Shown here: one piece after another, positions 15,091 through 24,515 of the stretch
Layout: each line of letters opens with the position of its first letter
How positions within the stretch are numbered: the first letter of the stretch is position 1
Source: Rariglobus sp967755175
GTDB lineage: Bacteria; Verrucomicrobiota; Verrucomicrobiia; Opitutales; Opitutaceae
Assembly (NCBI GenBank): GCA_967755175.1
Contig: CBRAFO010000046.1
Location: forward strand, 1 to 27,305
Length of the DNA stretch: 27,305 nucleotides
Direction of reading: 5' to 3'
The notes under the pieces: generated by a model
What the model saw: only the letters and a program-made list of their open reading frames with translations
Told to the model about the DNA's origin: nothing
Databases searched by the model: none
Made by a program: the position numbers and the translations under genes

Positions 15091-17175
15091 ATGTCTCTAG
15101 ATTCATCCAATCTCCGCGTTCAGATTGATGCCGCCATTGGGCAACTGCGGACGCTCGGTAGACTCGTTAATCCGCTCGATCTTCTCTCTCGCGTGGCCTT
15201 TCACCATTTGGCGAAACCGGATGGAAAGGACGCAGGCCATCCCCAGAGCGAAGCCCAAGTCGAATACTTGATAAGTCTTTTCTTGGCGGAGCCTTTCCCA
15301 AGTAATCCACCCGCAGCGAATCCGGCACAGATTCAGGAATGCATCGACGTCCTCAACGACTGCTTCGCCAAGGCGACGCTCTATTACTCTCTGACTTCCG
15401 AATCGAAGAGCGGCGACAAGAATGAATCCGAGGTAATCCTCTCCCAGCGCCTGCAAACGCTGCATGTCCGCGGTGACTCATATCGTAAGCACACCGAACT
15501 TACCTTCCGAGAAATCGTGGCGTCTCACGACCCGTTCTTGCAGGCCGCCTATGGTTTCACCTCGGCCGACTTACTGAGCGCAGTGGAATACTCGTTGCAG
15601 CAAGTGCAGGCATCGATCGATGCCGAAATCGAGCGGTCCAAGGCTATCATGGCCCCTTTGATCGAGAAGTTCGAGGCGTTCCAAGCCACCAACCCTTCCG
15701 CGGAACAGACGGCAGTATTTGAGGAAGAGCATGCGGCAGACTACGCCAAGTTTCAGTCCGCAGCCGACGCTTTCGGCGCCCCGGCGATGTTTGCTGTCAC
15801 CCCGCGCCACGCAACAGACGTGACGATCTTCAAGCTCCTCGCCGTGTCGTTCGGCGACAATAGCCGCTTTGTCACCGCCCTCAAAAAATGGGTTGGATGG
15901 CCGCTCAACGAAACGGTCATTCACGCGCATCCACTGATCCAGCATGAGGGCACATACTACGTTTTCCATCTGCCCTTATTTTCCCGCAACCCGCTGCTCT
16001 TAGTCGAATCGCTTATCGCCAAGCAGAGCGAGGCCTACTGGCAAAATACGTTCCTCAAGCGTCGCGACGACTATGTGGAATCGGCCGCCGTGGATTTAAT
16101 CGCGGGGATTCTCGCAGGATGCACCACGCACCGAAACCTTTACTACCACTATATGGAAGGCGCGGAGCTGCGCCGCGCCGAACTCGATGGGCTGATAATC
16201 TATGATGACTGCCTCCTGATAGTTGAAGTTAAAGCGTCGGGGCTGTCTGACGCAGCAAAACGGGGAGCACCGGAACGGATGCGTGAAGACCTGACTGCAA
16301 GCCTCGACAAAGCGTATAACCAAGCAATGCGCGTGCTGACGCTGATGCGGTCTGCCGCCGAGGTTCCTTTCTTGGATGAGGCGAATCGTGAAATCTGCCG
16401 GCTACGCTTCGCCGACTACAAACGGCATTTCCTGATTTCCGTGACACGGGAACAATTTGCCAGCCTTGCCACCCAGCTGCACTCAATTCGAAAGCTCGGC
16501 CTGATTGCCGGAGCCGAGTGGCCTTGGGCGGTCAGCCTCAATGACCTTCGGGTCATCGCCGAAATCACTATTCATCCCACGGTCTTCCTCCATTACCTCG
16601 TCCGCCGGCTGGAAGTAAATTCCTACGAAGCCATCACCGTGTCCGATGAACTAGACCTGTTCGGACATTTTTTGGCGAAGGGACTGTATTTCAGGGAAGA
16701 CGAAACGGTTCGAGTTAACAGCAAGGTCGCTCTCGAAGGCTTCACCGAAGCCATCGATGACTTTTATCGCGCCGAGGGACATGCCGCGCCCATCGCAAAG
16801 CCTCCATATCCGTTGCCCGCTCACCTAGAGGAATTGATTGGCGTTCTGGAACGAGTTCGCCCGCGAAACTTTTCCACCGCTGCGCTCCAGATTCTCGCCT
16901 ACGGCACCAACGGTCTGGAGAAACTCGATGAACAAATCCCGGGATGCGAGGATGCTTGGGCCCGGAAAAAGGCACGAATCGCAGGGATAGCGAATAACCA
17001 GCACGCGGACGCTGCCTTGGTGCTCTTCGGGGCGGTCCGATTGGACTGCCCGTTTGAGATCCAAATGATCGAGCGGGCTAGATTCAGGAAACGAGAAGCG
17101 GGGGTGGGGTTTTGCTCCGCAATTTTCTGGGAACCGCCTCTGTCGGCCGGACGCATTCGAGTGCACATTTTGTAG
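15091..17175 (+). CDS. Large protein with PD-(D/E)xK (NERD-like) nuclease core
   Basis: This 694-aa protein has a helical N-terminal half and a restriction-like nuclease core at about residues 325-415. The core reads YVESAAVDLIAGIL (E330), then AELDGLIIYDDCLLIVEVKAS with D366 and the E379-x-K381 pair, then a helix with NQAMRVL. This is the E...D...ExK(...Q) arrangement of PD-(D/E)xK and NERD-type domains. Residues 420-690 may sense or bind DNA; I see no SEC-C zinc tail. It is the last island gene before the tRNA fragment and starts 70 bases from the divergent HNH gene. There is no visible ribosome-binding site before the ATG. It probably cuts nucleic acid in defence or in mobile-element competition, but the system is not one I recognise. 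Confidence 0.75.
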   Translation: MSLDSSNLRVQIDAAIGQLRTLGRLVNPLDLLSRVAFHHLAKPDGKDAGHPQSEAQVEYLISLFLAEPFPSNPPAANPAQIQECIDVLNDCFAKATLYYSLTSESKSGDKNESEVILSQRLQTLHVRGDSYRKHTELTFREIVASHDPFLQAAYGFTSADLLSAVEYSLQQVQASIDAEIERSKAIMAPLIEKFEAFQATNPSAEQTAVFEEEHAADYAKFQSAADAFGAPAMFAVTPRHATDVTIFKLLAVSFGDNSRFVTALKKWVGWPLNETVIHAHPLIQHEGTYYVFHLPLFSRNPLLLVESLIAKQSEAYWQNTFLKRRDDYVESAAVDLIAGILAGCTTHRNLYYHYMEGAELRRAELDGLIIYDDCLLIVEVKASGLSDAAKRGAPERMREDLTASLDKAYNQAMRVLTLMRSAAEVPFLDEANREICRLRFADYKRHFLISVTREQFASLATQLHSIRKLGLIAGAEWPWAVSLNDLRVIAEITIHPTVFLHYLVRRLEVNSYEAITVSDELDLFGHFLAKGLYFREDETVRVNSKVALEGFTEAIDDFYRAEGHAAPIAKPPYPLPAHLEELIGVLERVRPRNFSTAALQILAYGTNGLEKLDEQIPGCEDAWARKKARIAGIANNQHADAALVLFGAVRLDCPFEIQMIERARFRKREAGVGFCSAIFWEPPLSAGRIRVHIL

Positions 17176-17191
17176 TCGTTAGGGTCTCCTC

Positions 17192-17207
17192 AAGCCCCTC
17201 GGGGCTT
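17192..17207 (+). terminator. Weak hairpin after the PD-(D/E)xK gene
   Basis: A 6-base stem aagccc/gggctt with a ctcg loop lies 17 bases after the stop codon. No T-run follows, so at most it is a weak or Rho-assisted end signal. Nothing else in 17208-17340 is recognisable. Confidence 0.3.
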
Positions 17208-17362
17208 ATCGCCCCTGGGATGGAAGATTGTCCAAAGGTTGCCCAAATCTTTGTTTTTGGCTTCACTTCCCCGCACTCTTCTGCATCTTAGTTCCTGTTC
17301 TAAAATATTAACCATCAACTAAGTCCGCGTTATTAGGCGACTTAACTTCACCAAGCGGCAGA

Positions 17363-17387
17363 GGTTCGAATCCCCCCCTCTCCGCCA
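17363..17387 (+). other. 3' fragment of a tRNA-Ser-type gene: probable island attachment site
   Basis: The sequence contains a T-loop ttcgaat at 17365-17371, a 3' T-stem of five C at 17372-17376, a 7-base acceptor 3' strand cctctcc at 17377-17383, discriminator G at 17384 and CCA at 17385-17387. The acceptor strand and G73 fit serine tRNAs. The bases before the T-loop (agagg) do not pair well with the C-run, and no 5' half (expected ggagagg) is present upstream. It is therefore a remnant, as left at the distal end of an element that integrates into the 3' end of a tRNA gene. Everything left of here would be island and everything right of it chromosome. The intact gene should be left of the window. 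Confidence 0.75.
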
Positions 17388-17412
17388 GTTTTTACCACGA
17401 GAGAAAAGGGGA

Positions 17413-20400
17413 TCAAACGGCTTGCTTCCGCCGGCTCAACATACCGGCGATAGTTCCCACCGCCGCTAGCACGACCAGGCCGAAGCCCGCACCAGAGCCC
17501 CGCGATGGCGACACGTCCAACGCGAGTCCCAACGGCACGCCGCCGTCCACCTGAAGGCTGCGCGTGAAGGTCAGCACCTGGCCTTTTTCGGGCAGGATGA
17601 CGTCGATGGCTCCGGGCGCCGGCTCGGTTCCGAGTTGCTGGTCCACAATCCGTCCCGCGATGCCGCGCAACGCGCTGTTCTCCTCCGCCGTGTTGCCCAT
17701 GAGCAACTGGTCAGCCTGCTGCGGATCGTAGTTCATCTTTCCCTGGAGAAACGGATTCAGGTTAGCCGCCTGCTCAAGCTGTGTGTTCTTCACCGAAACA
17801 CTGCCGTTGTTGTCGAGGTAGAGCTTCTGGCGACGTGTGTTTAACCCCAACACCGCCTGCTGCGTCTTGAGCGCGCGCAACTGCACCCGGGCGTCCTCGT
17901 TGGTCGCTTGGTCGAGTGCGTTGCCGTTGAAGGCACGACTGAGAACTTCACCGGCCTGCTGCTGCTGGCCCTTTTGAAGCAGCACATTCGCCTCCACGAT
18001 AAAGTCGTTGGCCTGCTTCACCTCCGCCGCGCGCTTCGAAACCACCAGCGATTGATAATCGCCCAATCCAAAACTCTCCGCGTTTCGCTCTTCGCGTAAT
18101 TGCAGCCCGCCACGGTAACCGTCCAACGCATACCCGGGCGGAATGACCACGCGCCACGACACGTTTTCCAAGGGCACGTTCAGGCCCGGCGCACGCAACG
18201 TAATCTTCCCGTCCTGCGCCTGCGTCACAGAATACACGATCCGCACCTTCGCCGTGCGATCGGCGGCGGTGCTCGGCACGACATGGAACAGATACTCGTC
18301 GCCTTCCCTCACCACCGAAACGCTCTCTCCGTTCACCAGCGTGTTGAACAACCGCGAGCCTTCCGGCAGCCGCACGCGCAACGTGCTCTTTTCAACCACA
18401 TCAACGCGCAACTCCGCCGCCGTGAGGAACGGTCCCGCTGGCGAAAACACCGTGGTCAACTCGCCTCCGGTCACACGGAGCTTCAACGCATCGGCCACCT
18501 CGTGCCGCCGCACCATGACGGTTAACGGCTTCTCCGGCTCGGCCACGCGGAACGCCAGCGTGGGCACACTGCGATCGCCGCGATCCTGCAAGCCCGCCGG
18601 CACCGCCGCCCAGTCGATACGCTGCCAGCCGCGCGGCGTCTCCGCCGCCTCCAGCTCCAGTCTGCCACCACCGCGCACCGCGACGAATTGCACCGCTTGT
18701 CGGACGTTTTCAAATACGGGCGTCGCAATCTTCTCCTTGCCCTGCTCGCGCCCGGACTGTGTCTGAAACTCAATCTGCACCTCGGTCTCGCCGACAATGC
18801 CGCGCTGAAAGCGAATCTCCCAGCGTTCCGGTTCTCCCGGAACTGCCGCGAAGTCGCTCACCGCCGGACCGGTTGCACGCACCGTCTTGGCCTGCTCCGC
18901 GCTCAAGCCGGGCAACCGCACGCGCAGCGCCTTCACCGCCGCATTCTCCACCTTGTAGCGCAAGGCGATGCGCGTGAGCGTCTGCCCTTCGCGCGCCGTG
19001 ACCTCCTGCAACGCCTGCACCGTCACCCACGGCTCCAACGCCTCGATACCCACGGCCAGCGCCCAGTCTTCCTGCAACAGGCGAAACGCCAGCGCGCCTG
19101 GTCGCGTGTTGCCCACTGTGCGTGGATCGAGCTGAGACACATGGGTGCGTTCCATTGCCTGCAAGCGCAGGCCTTTGTCCGGCACGAGCTGCAACTCGCC
19201 CGTCTGTCGTGTCGCCTCCCGCACGAGCACGCGCGGCACGGACCAGCTCGCCTGCGCCGCCGGAGCCGGCCCTGCCAGCGTCAGCGCGAAACACTGCTCG
19301 CCAATCGTGCGTCCGTTCAAATGTAGCGTGATGATGCGCCGGTCGCCGTCGCGGGCCTCGGTCCAGTGGCTCAGCGCCGGTCCGCTCAGTGACTCCACCT
19401 CCAGCCCGTCGGGCAGCGCAAAACTCAGCTTAAACAGCCCCACCCGGGTGATCGCCACGTTGAGATCCGCCGCGAGCACGAGGCGGTCGGCACCGAACGA
19501 AAGCACCTGCTTTGTCGCGACCCGCACCTCCGGAGCCACCGGAGCGACCCGTAACGTAACCATCCCACCGTCGCCGCTCTGCCGATACACCTGCTGCAGG
19601 TTCGCGAGCGGCTGGCCATCGCGACCTCGCGGCAGAAGCGTGGCGTCAAAATCCTCCGCGTTAACCGAGGAAAGGCCTTCGAGCTTCACCGACTCCGGCT
19701 GCGCATCCCCGCCGAACGCCAGCCCGATCATACCCACCTCGCCCGCCGCGCCGTTCACACGCACCGAGCGCAACGCGAGGTCATAGGGCAGAGCCGCCGT
19801 GCCACGCTGCAGTTCGACGATCAGGCTGAACGTCTCCGACTGCGCCGGTTCGATGGCCACTTGCAAGCGACGCGTTGCCGGATTGAAACGCCACGCGCCC
19901 ACCGGGCCCCTCGCCACGTCACCGACGGTGAAATCCTCCGGCACTTCGAGTTCCAGCGCGCCGACGCGCCCTTGCACCGGGCGCACCGTCACTCTCGTGT
20001 AACCATTGACCACGCCCGGACCGGGTGTGAACAGGTTGGCCTCCTCCGCATAAAATCGAGTCTCCTCCGCCGACAGGTTGCGCTTCTGCGGAGTGAATTG
20101 AACCGTCGGCGCTCCCGTCGGCCCAAGCACCAGCGTGGCCCCGCTTCGCCCCTCGGCGAGTCCCTGCGTCGGCACCACTTGAACGGCCATGGGCGAACCA
20201 AACTCCCAACCGCCTTGGTCGAGCTGGATCGTGATGCGCTGCACCGCCGCCGGCCCGGTCGGAAGCGACAGACTGCGCGTGATGTCCGGCACAGGGAGTT
20301 CAAATTTTACTCGTGCAGTAAACGTCCCCTCGCGTTCCGGCGACACGACGTAAGCACTCACGCCGTCGCGATCGATTTTCCCAACACGCAGGCCTTCCCC

Positions 20401-23400
20401 CGCAAACTGCGTCAGCACGGCCGGTGCCTTCAACAAGAGGAAACGGTCACCCGCTCCACCGCGCACAGTGAAATCCACTTCGGCAAACAACCGCCCGCCG
20501 CGAATCTCCCAGCGTTGCACCAACGCCTGCGCGGCCTTCTCCCCTTCCTGCATCCAAGGATCAGCTTCGGGCCCCTTCTTTTCGGCGCGCAACTCCGGAG
20601 CGCCCACCGCGAAAGCGAGCCCCGCCAGCAGCACCGCGATCAGCAACGGAGCTGTAGGCGACGGTGCCTCCGTTCCGCCTTCTTCAGAACCCGTGTCGGA
20701 CTCCCCACGCCAGGCACGCCACCACCGTCGCAGTCCCGGCAGTATCCCGAACAAACATACCGCCACCGCGATCATCAGGAAGAAACCGACCGCGCCGAAC
20801 CGTTGCGCCAGCACACCCAAGCTCAGCAGCACGCCGCCCGCCGCTCCGGTCACGACCGCCACGCTGCGATTCCCTGTTAACAGCGACGCGATTACCAAAA
20901 CCACTCCGACTCCCGCCGCCGCCGCTCCCCACCCCAACACCATCGCGCGCCAAACCGCGACATTGGCCACGTCGATAGTGACCGCCGTATCGATCGGCAC
21001 CACCGTAGCCGCGTAATTACTTTCACTTAGGTTCACGTGCCGCGCCTGCATCGCCTGGTTCGCCAGCATCAAGGCAGACACCACCGCCACCGAGCACGCA
21101 AGCAAGCCGAACGTCAACCAGCTCCCCGACTGCGCGCGCAGCGCCAGCGTTGCCACCGCGATTAACAACAACAGTGCGATCACCTGTCCGCGTCCTTGCA
21201 GCGAAAGCCACTCGAAACCCGTTTCAGTCAAGTTGGGTTGAACGAGTTCGGCGTTACCGCGGCCCGTGACCAGCAGCCGGTCGGTATCCGCATGCAACGT
21301 CCACTCGCCGATCACCATCGGCGCGGACATTTTGGGCGCGGTAACCCTCACGCGCTCCGGCGACTGACCGGCCGCCTGCCCGAGCCGCAATACGACGTCC
21401 ACCGGCTCGTTGGGGTTCAACCGTGGTGGCAGCGGCACCAGCGTGTGCCCGCCATCGGCGCGCGCATTCACCACTTCGTTATCCACGCGCGCTTCCCAGA
21501 GTTTCACGCCTTCGGGCAGTTCGAACCGGAGCGCCTTGCGCCCGCGCGTCTTCACGAAGAAGCGTGCCTCCGTCACCACCTGTCCGTCACGTGCCACGCG
21601 ACTGGAGAGCTTCGCGAAATCCACGACCTGCTCGATCGACTCGGCCGGTTGATACCACTCCACACCCAGTTCCAGCGCGAACGGTCGCGCCGTGTATTGG
21701 TAAACCGCCAGCGAGGGCGAAGTCGTCAGCAAGCGAAGCTCCGTCGGCAACTCCAACGGCTCCAGCTTCAACAGCGCACCCTCTGCTTTCTTGATCTCGT
21801 TCTTCACCTGAAGCGGGCTGACGACCTGCACATAGCCGCGTTCCGATTGCACGCCGAGCGGACGCACCTCACCGGGATTGATCACGCCGCCCCGCGCACT
21901 CATCGGCTGCTCAAAGGTCACGAGCAACGTCGCCGCGCCCAGCACCGGCTGGTGCAACGTCACGATCACTTGATTGCCCTCACGGCGCCACTCACGCCGC
22001 ACGCCTTGCCCGGTCACGTCGATGTTGCCCACTGTCGCCGGCACCTCGATACGCCACTCGATCGCCGGCGCGCCGATCACGAAATAGTTAATCAACACGC
22101 TGCCATAAACCACGCCCTGCTTGAGCGAATAGAGGTGAAACACATCCGCTTGCACGCTCTGCCCGAGCGCTTCGATCTTCACGGCTGCCGCCCAGTTTGC
22201 TTCGCGCAACCGCCATGCCTGCTGCAAGCCCGTCACCTGCCGCGGAAAGTAGCTCAGCGGCACCTCGACTAGCTCCGTCGTTGCACCCGGCGTGATCCGA
22301 TAACCCGGCGCCGACACCACGCCCACGTGGCCACGCACGGACTTCGCTCCGGGAAACACCAGCCGCGCGAGCGCCCACTCGCCCGCGCCCGCCGCCTGAT
22401 TTTTCTCCAACCGCAGCTTCACCAGCTGACGTCCCTCGACGGGCTTATCGAAAAGCACCTTGAGGGCGACGCGTCCCTTGCTCGGCTCGCTCTCAACCGC
22501 GTAGTCGGTCACGCCCGCGCCCTCCACTCCCACCACCGCGTAATCCGCAGGGATGAGCAGCGACCAGTCGCGCAGCGGCGCCTCGCGCACGTCCAACTCC
22601 AGATCGGCATTGATGACGCGATCCGTCTCCGCGAGTTCGTAGGTGACCACCGCCGACACGCCCACCTCGGGCAGGATCTGGCTCGCGAGCACACGGTATC
22701 CATGTTCCGCCGACGGGAACCGATAAACAAATACCTGCCGTGCCCCGGCCTCGACCGCGCCGCCCGGAAACTGCTCAGGCGCGAGCTGCATCATGCCCTC
22801 AACATCGGCCACTTCCAGCCGCACCGCGCCGGTGTTAGCCACGCGCACAAAACCCGCATGCCGAACCCCGCCTTCGGGCGTTAGCCGCACCGCCTCGGCG
22901 CGCACCGGGAATCCGCCCAACGCCGACTGGCTGCGCACCGTCAACGTGCCCTCGCCTTCGATGGGCCGGCTCAACTTCACGTCGAGCACGCGCCCATCGC
23001 CCGCCGGCAGCACTTTCCACCCAAGCACGTTCGCCCCTTCGACCCCGACGATCTCCCCCGGCCCATCGAGCCGCAGACGCACGCCGTTTAACTTTCCCTG
23101 CAGAATACGAAACGCGACTTGCGACGACTGTCGCAGCAGGCCTGCGCCCACCCGCACCTCCGTCTGTTCCGCGCTCGTAAACGACAGGCTCTCCACGCCT
23201 GCCTCGCGCGTGCGCTTCCATGAGAGCACCGCGCTACCATTCGCCGGCAGGAAGCCTTGCCAACCCGCCGCCGTCGCCAACGGCACGACCGCTTGCCCCG
23301 CAGCAAATTCAACGCCGCCCGCATTCAAACCCGTCAAGACCACCGGCACGACCGCGCCCACCGGCATGGTAAAATTCAACCGCCGCCAATCGCCCGCCTC

Positions 23401-24393
23401 TTCCGTCGCGGCGACAAACGCCAGGTCCACGGACACGGCACCCTTGCGATCAAACACCAAGTCGTAGGCCACCTCGTTACCCGCCTTCACCAACTCGACG
23501 TGCCAGCCATCGCCGGAGGCCTTCTCGCTCATCGCCGCACGGCCCGACAACAACCGCACCCGCGCGCCCGCCAGCTCGACCCGTGCTTGCGCTTGCATGC
23601 GAAAATCCACGCTCCCCGCCGCCTCATTCACCACGCCAGTGAGGTGCACGCCCGTCAGCTCCGAGTCGCTCCAACCCGTTCCGCTACGCGCCAACGTCAG
23701 CTCAATGTGCGCCTCGCCTTGTGTCACATAATCCAACCCTCCGGTCTCGACCACGCCACCCGCCTGCGTCACGCGCAGCGACAGCATCGGCCCCGGCTGA
23801 AACCATACGCGTGAAGTGAAGCCCACCGCATCCCCCGGGGTGATCACCAACACGACCACCTTGCCCGGCACCGCCGGATTACGCAGCCGCGTGCGCACCA
23901 TCAGTTCAAGCGAACGCGGCGCTACTCCCCCGGTCAGCACCGGCCGCAAATCCAGAAACCGTTTCCCCGCCGCCTCGCCCACGCCCTGTCTCACCGACCA
24001 GTCGCGCAAACCCGTGCCCGTGACACCGACCACTTCGCCCTCTCCCGCCAGCCCGAGTGTGAGCACCTCGCCGCTGCCCTGGATCACCCGCAGATTCAGT
24101 TTCGCCTCACCCGTGATCTCACCGATGCCCGCCAGCACGAACTGCTCGCCCGACGCGGTGAAAAACAACGGCACGGGCGGAGGCACGCCCGTCGCCTCGA
24201 CCACGATCTTTCCACCCGCGCCCGGAGTGATCGCCGTCGTGACCGGCGCAGCCGCCGATGCGCACACAGCCGTGAGCAAAGCCACCACTCCGAATGTAGG
24301 AGCCTGCTTGCAGGCGATGCCCGACGCATGCCGACGAATGACCCGAGCCATCGCCTGCAAGCAGGCTCCTACATTGAGGAAAGAAGCATTCAT
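17413..24393 (-). CDS. Giant envelope protein (2326 aa) with two extracytoplasmic halves
   Basis: This GC-rich gene encodes a very large protein with no family I can name. A hydrophobic signal-peptide core GVVALLTAVCASAAA lies at about residues 35-49. A first beta-rich extracytoplasmic half runs to about residue 1065. A cluster of about five or six membrane segments follows at about 1069-1266, including IALLLLIAVATLAL and FFLMIAVAVCLFGILPGL. A second large beta-rich half leads to a final membrane anchor GFGLVVLAAVGTIAGML and basic tail RRKQAV, like a C-terminal sorting or anchor segment. The last central segment (LLIAVLLAGLAFAVGA) resembles an internal signal peptide, so the gene may be a fusion of two ancestral proteins. 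A REP-type inverted repeat interrupts the 5' end. It follows the sigma/anti-sigma-VWA genes and is probably in that regulon or operon. A possible alternative ATG lies at 24351. An envelope-associated assembly or adhesion role is inferred. Confidence 0.8.
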   Translation of the reverse strand: MNASFLNVGACLQAMARVIRRHASGIACKQAPTFGVVALLTAVCASAAAPVTTAITPGAGGKIVVEATGVPPPVPLFFTASGEQFVLAGIGEITGEAKLNLRVIQGSGEVLTLGLAGEGEVVGVTGTGLRDWSVRQGVGEAAGKRFLDLRPVLTGGVAPRSLELMVRTRLRNPAVPGKVVVLVITPGDAVGFTSRVWFQPGPMLSLRVTQAGGVVETGGLDYVTQGEAHIELTLARSGTGWSDSELTGVHLTGVVNEAAGSVDFRMQAQARVELAGARVRLLSGRAAMSEKASGDGWHVELVKAGNEVAYDLVFDRKGAVSVDLAFVAATEEAGDWRRLNFTMPVGAVVPVVLTGLNAGGVEFAAGQAVVPLATAAGWQGFLPANGSAVLSWKRTREAGVESLSFTSAEQTEVRVGAGLLRQSSQVAFRILQGKLNGVRLRLDGPGEIVGVEGANVLGWKVLPAGDGRVLDVKLSRPIEGEGTLTVRSQSALGGFPVRAEAVRLTPEGGVRHAGFVRVANTGAVRLEVADVEGMMQLAPEQFPGGAVEAGARQVFVYRFPSAEHGYRVLASQILPEVGVSAVVTYELAETDRVINADLELDVREAPLRDWSLLIPADYAVVGVEGAGVTDYAVESEPSKGRVALKVLFDKPVEGRQLVKLRLEKNQAAGAGEWALARLVFPGAKSVRGHVGVVSAPGYRITPGATTELVEVPLSYFPRQVTGLQQAWRLREANWAAAVKIEALGQSVQADVFHLYSLKQGVVYGSVLINYFVIGAPAIEWRIEVPATVGNIDVTGQGVRREWRREGNQVIVTLHQPVLGAATLLVTFEQPMSARGGVINPGEVRPLGVQSERGYVQVVSPLQVKNEIKKAEGALLKLEPLELPTELRLLTTSPSLAVYQYTARPFALELGVEWYQPAESIEQVVDFAKLSSRVARDGQVVTEARFFVKTRGRKALRFELPEGVKLWEARVDNEVVNARADGGHTLVPLPPRLNPNEPVDVVLRLGQAAGQSPERVRVTAPKMSAPMVIGEWTLHADTDRLLVTGRGNAELVQPNLTETGFEWLSLQGRGQVIALLLLIAVATLALRAQSGSWLTFGLLACSVAVVSALMLANQAMQARHVNLSESNYAATVVPIDTAVTIDVANVAVWRAMVLGWGAAAAGVGVVLVIASLLTGNRSVAVVTGAAGGVLLSLGVLAQRFGAVGFFLMIAVAVCLFGILPGLRRWWRAWRGESDTGSEEGGTEAPSPTAPLLIAVLLAGLAFAVGAPELRAEKKGPEADPWMQEGEKAAQALVQRWEIRGGRLFAEVDFTVRGGAGDRFLLLKAPAVLTQFAGEGLRVGKIDRDGVSAYVVSPEREGTFTARVKFELPVPDITRSLSLPTGPAAVQRITIQLDQGGWEFGSPMAVQVVPTQGLAEGRSGATLVLGPTGAPTVQFTPQKRNLSAEETRFYAEEANLFTPGPGVVNGYTRVTVRPVQGRVGALELEVPEDFTVGDVARGPVGAWRFNPATRRLQVAIEPAQSETFSLIVELQRGTAALPYDLALRSVRVNGAAGEVGMIGLAFGGDAQPESVKLEGLSSVNAEDFDATLLPRGRDGQPLANLQQVYRQSGDGGMVTLRVAPVAPEVRVATKQVLSFGADRLVLAADLNVAITRVGLFKLSFALPDGLEVESLSGPALSHWTEARDGDRRIITLHLNGRTIGEQCFALTLAGPAPAAQASWSVPRVLVREATRQTGELQLVPDKGLRLQAMERTHVSQLDPRTVGNTRPGALAFRLLQEDWALAVGIEALEPWVTVQALQEVTAREGQTLTRIALRYKVENAAVKALRVRLPGLSAEQAKTVRATGPAVSDFAAVPGEPERWEIRFQRGIVGETEVQIEFQTQSGREQGKEKIATPVFENVRQAVQFVAVRGGGRLELEAAETPRGWQRIDWAAVPAGLQDRGDRSVPTLAFRVAEPEKPLTVMVRRHEVADALKLRVTGGELTTVFSPAGPFLTAAELRVDVVEKSTLRVRLPEGSRLFNTLVNGESVSVVREGDEYLFHVVPSTAADRTAKVRIVYSVTQAQDGKITLRAPGLNVPLENVSWRVVIPPGYALDGYRGGLQLREERNAESFGLGDYQSLVVSKRAAEVKQANDFIVEANVLLQKGQQQQAGEVLSRAFNGNALDQATNEDARVQLRALKTQQAVLGLNTRRQKLYLDNNGSVSVKNTQLEQAANLNPFLQGKMNYDPQQADQLLMGNTAEENSALRGIAGRIVDQQLGTEPAPGAIDVILPEKGQVLTFTRSLQVDGGVPLGLALDVSPSRGSGAGFGLVVLAAVGTIAGMLSRRKQAV
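24293..24375. repeat. REP doublet (REPIN-like) inverted repeat inside the 5' end of the giant gene
   Basis: Two perfect 26-base arms (24293-24318 and 24350-24375, beginning aatgtaggagcctgcttg) surround a 31-base centre. The GTAGGAG start followed by an internal hairpin cctgcttgcagg and then cgat is the architecture of REP sequences mobilised by REP-associated tyrosine transposases (RAYT). Two such units facing each other make a REPIN. It lies inside the coding frame, translating on the minus strand as VGACLQA and ACKQAPT. Its mRNA would form a very stable hairpin just after the start codon. Confidence 0.85.
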
Positions 24394-24479
24394 AAAAAGC
24401 GGTGTTGGATTGGGGTAATTGAAAGGAGCCGAAAAAAACGCGCCGTGATGATACCCGCCGCGTGGCGTTCGATTGCGCT

Positions 24480-24512
24480 GAAGTTGTCAGGGAAGTGTCA
24501 GGAAGTTGTCAT
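24480..24512. promoter_or_regulatory. Three TGTCA boxes at exact 11-bp spacing
   Basis: On the plus strand tgtca occurs at 24485, 24496 and 24507, each separated by six bases, so the boxes recur once per helical turn. The arrangement resembles direct-repeat sites of OmpR/PhoB-type regulators (PhoB boxes are CTGTCA-type repeats 11 bp apart). It lies between the VWA stop codon and the giant-protein start, about 90 bases upstream of the latter. The repeats run opposite to the flanking genes' direction, which is unusual for an activator site, so repressor binding or chance must be kept open. Confidence 0.5.
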
Positions 24513-24515
24513 GGC

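Noticed and set aside
17310..17387. A complete tRNA gene
   Set aside because: Only the T-loop to CCA part is present. No D-arm, anticodon arm or 5' acceptor strand can be found upstream.
18100..24418. Many long plus-strand frames (for example 339 and 358 codons) opposite the giant gene
   Set aside because: They are antisense shadows of a GC-rich coding region, Arg/His/Pro-rich and without motifs.
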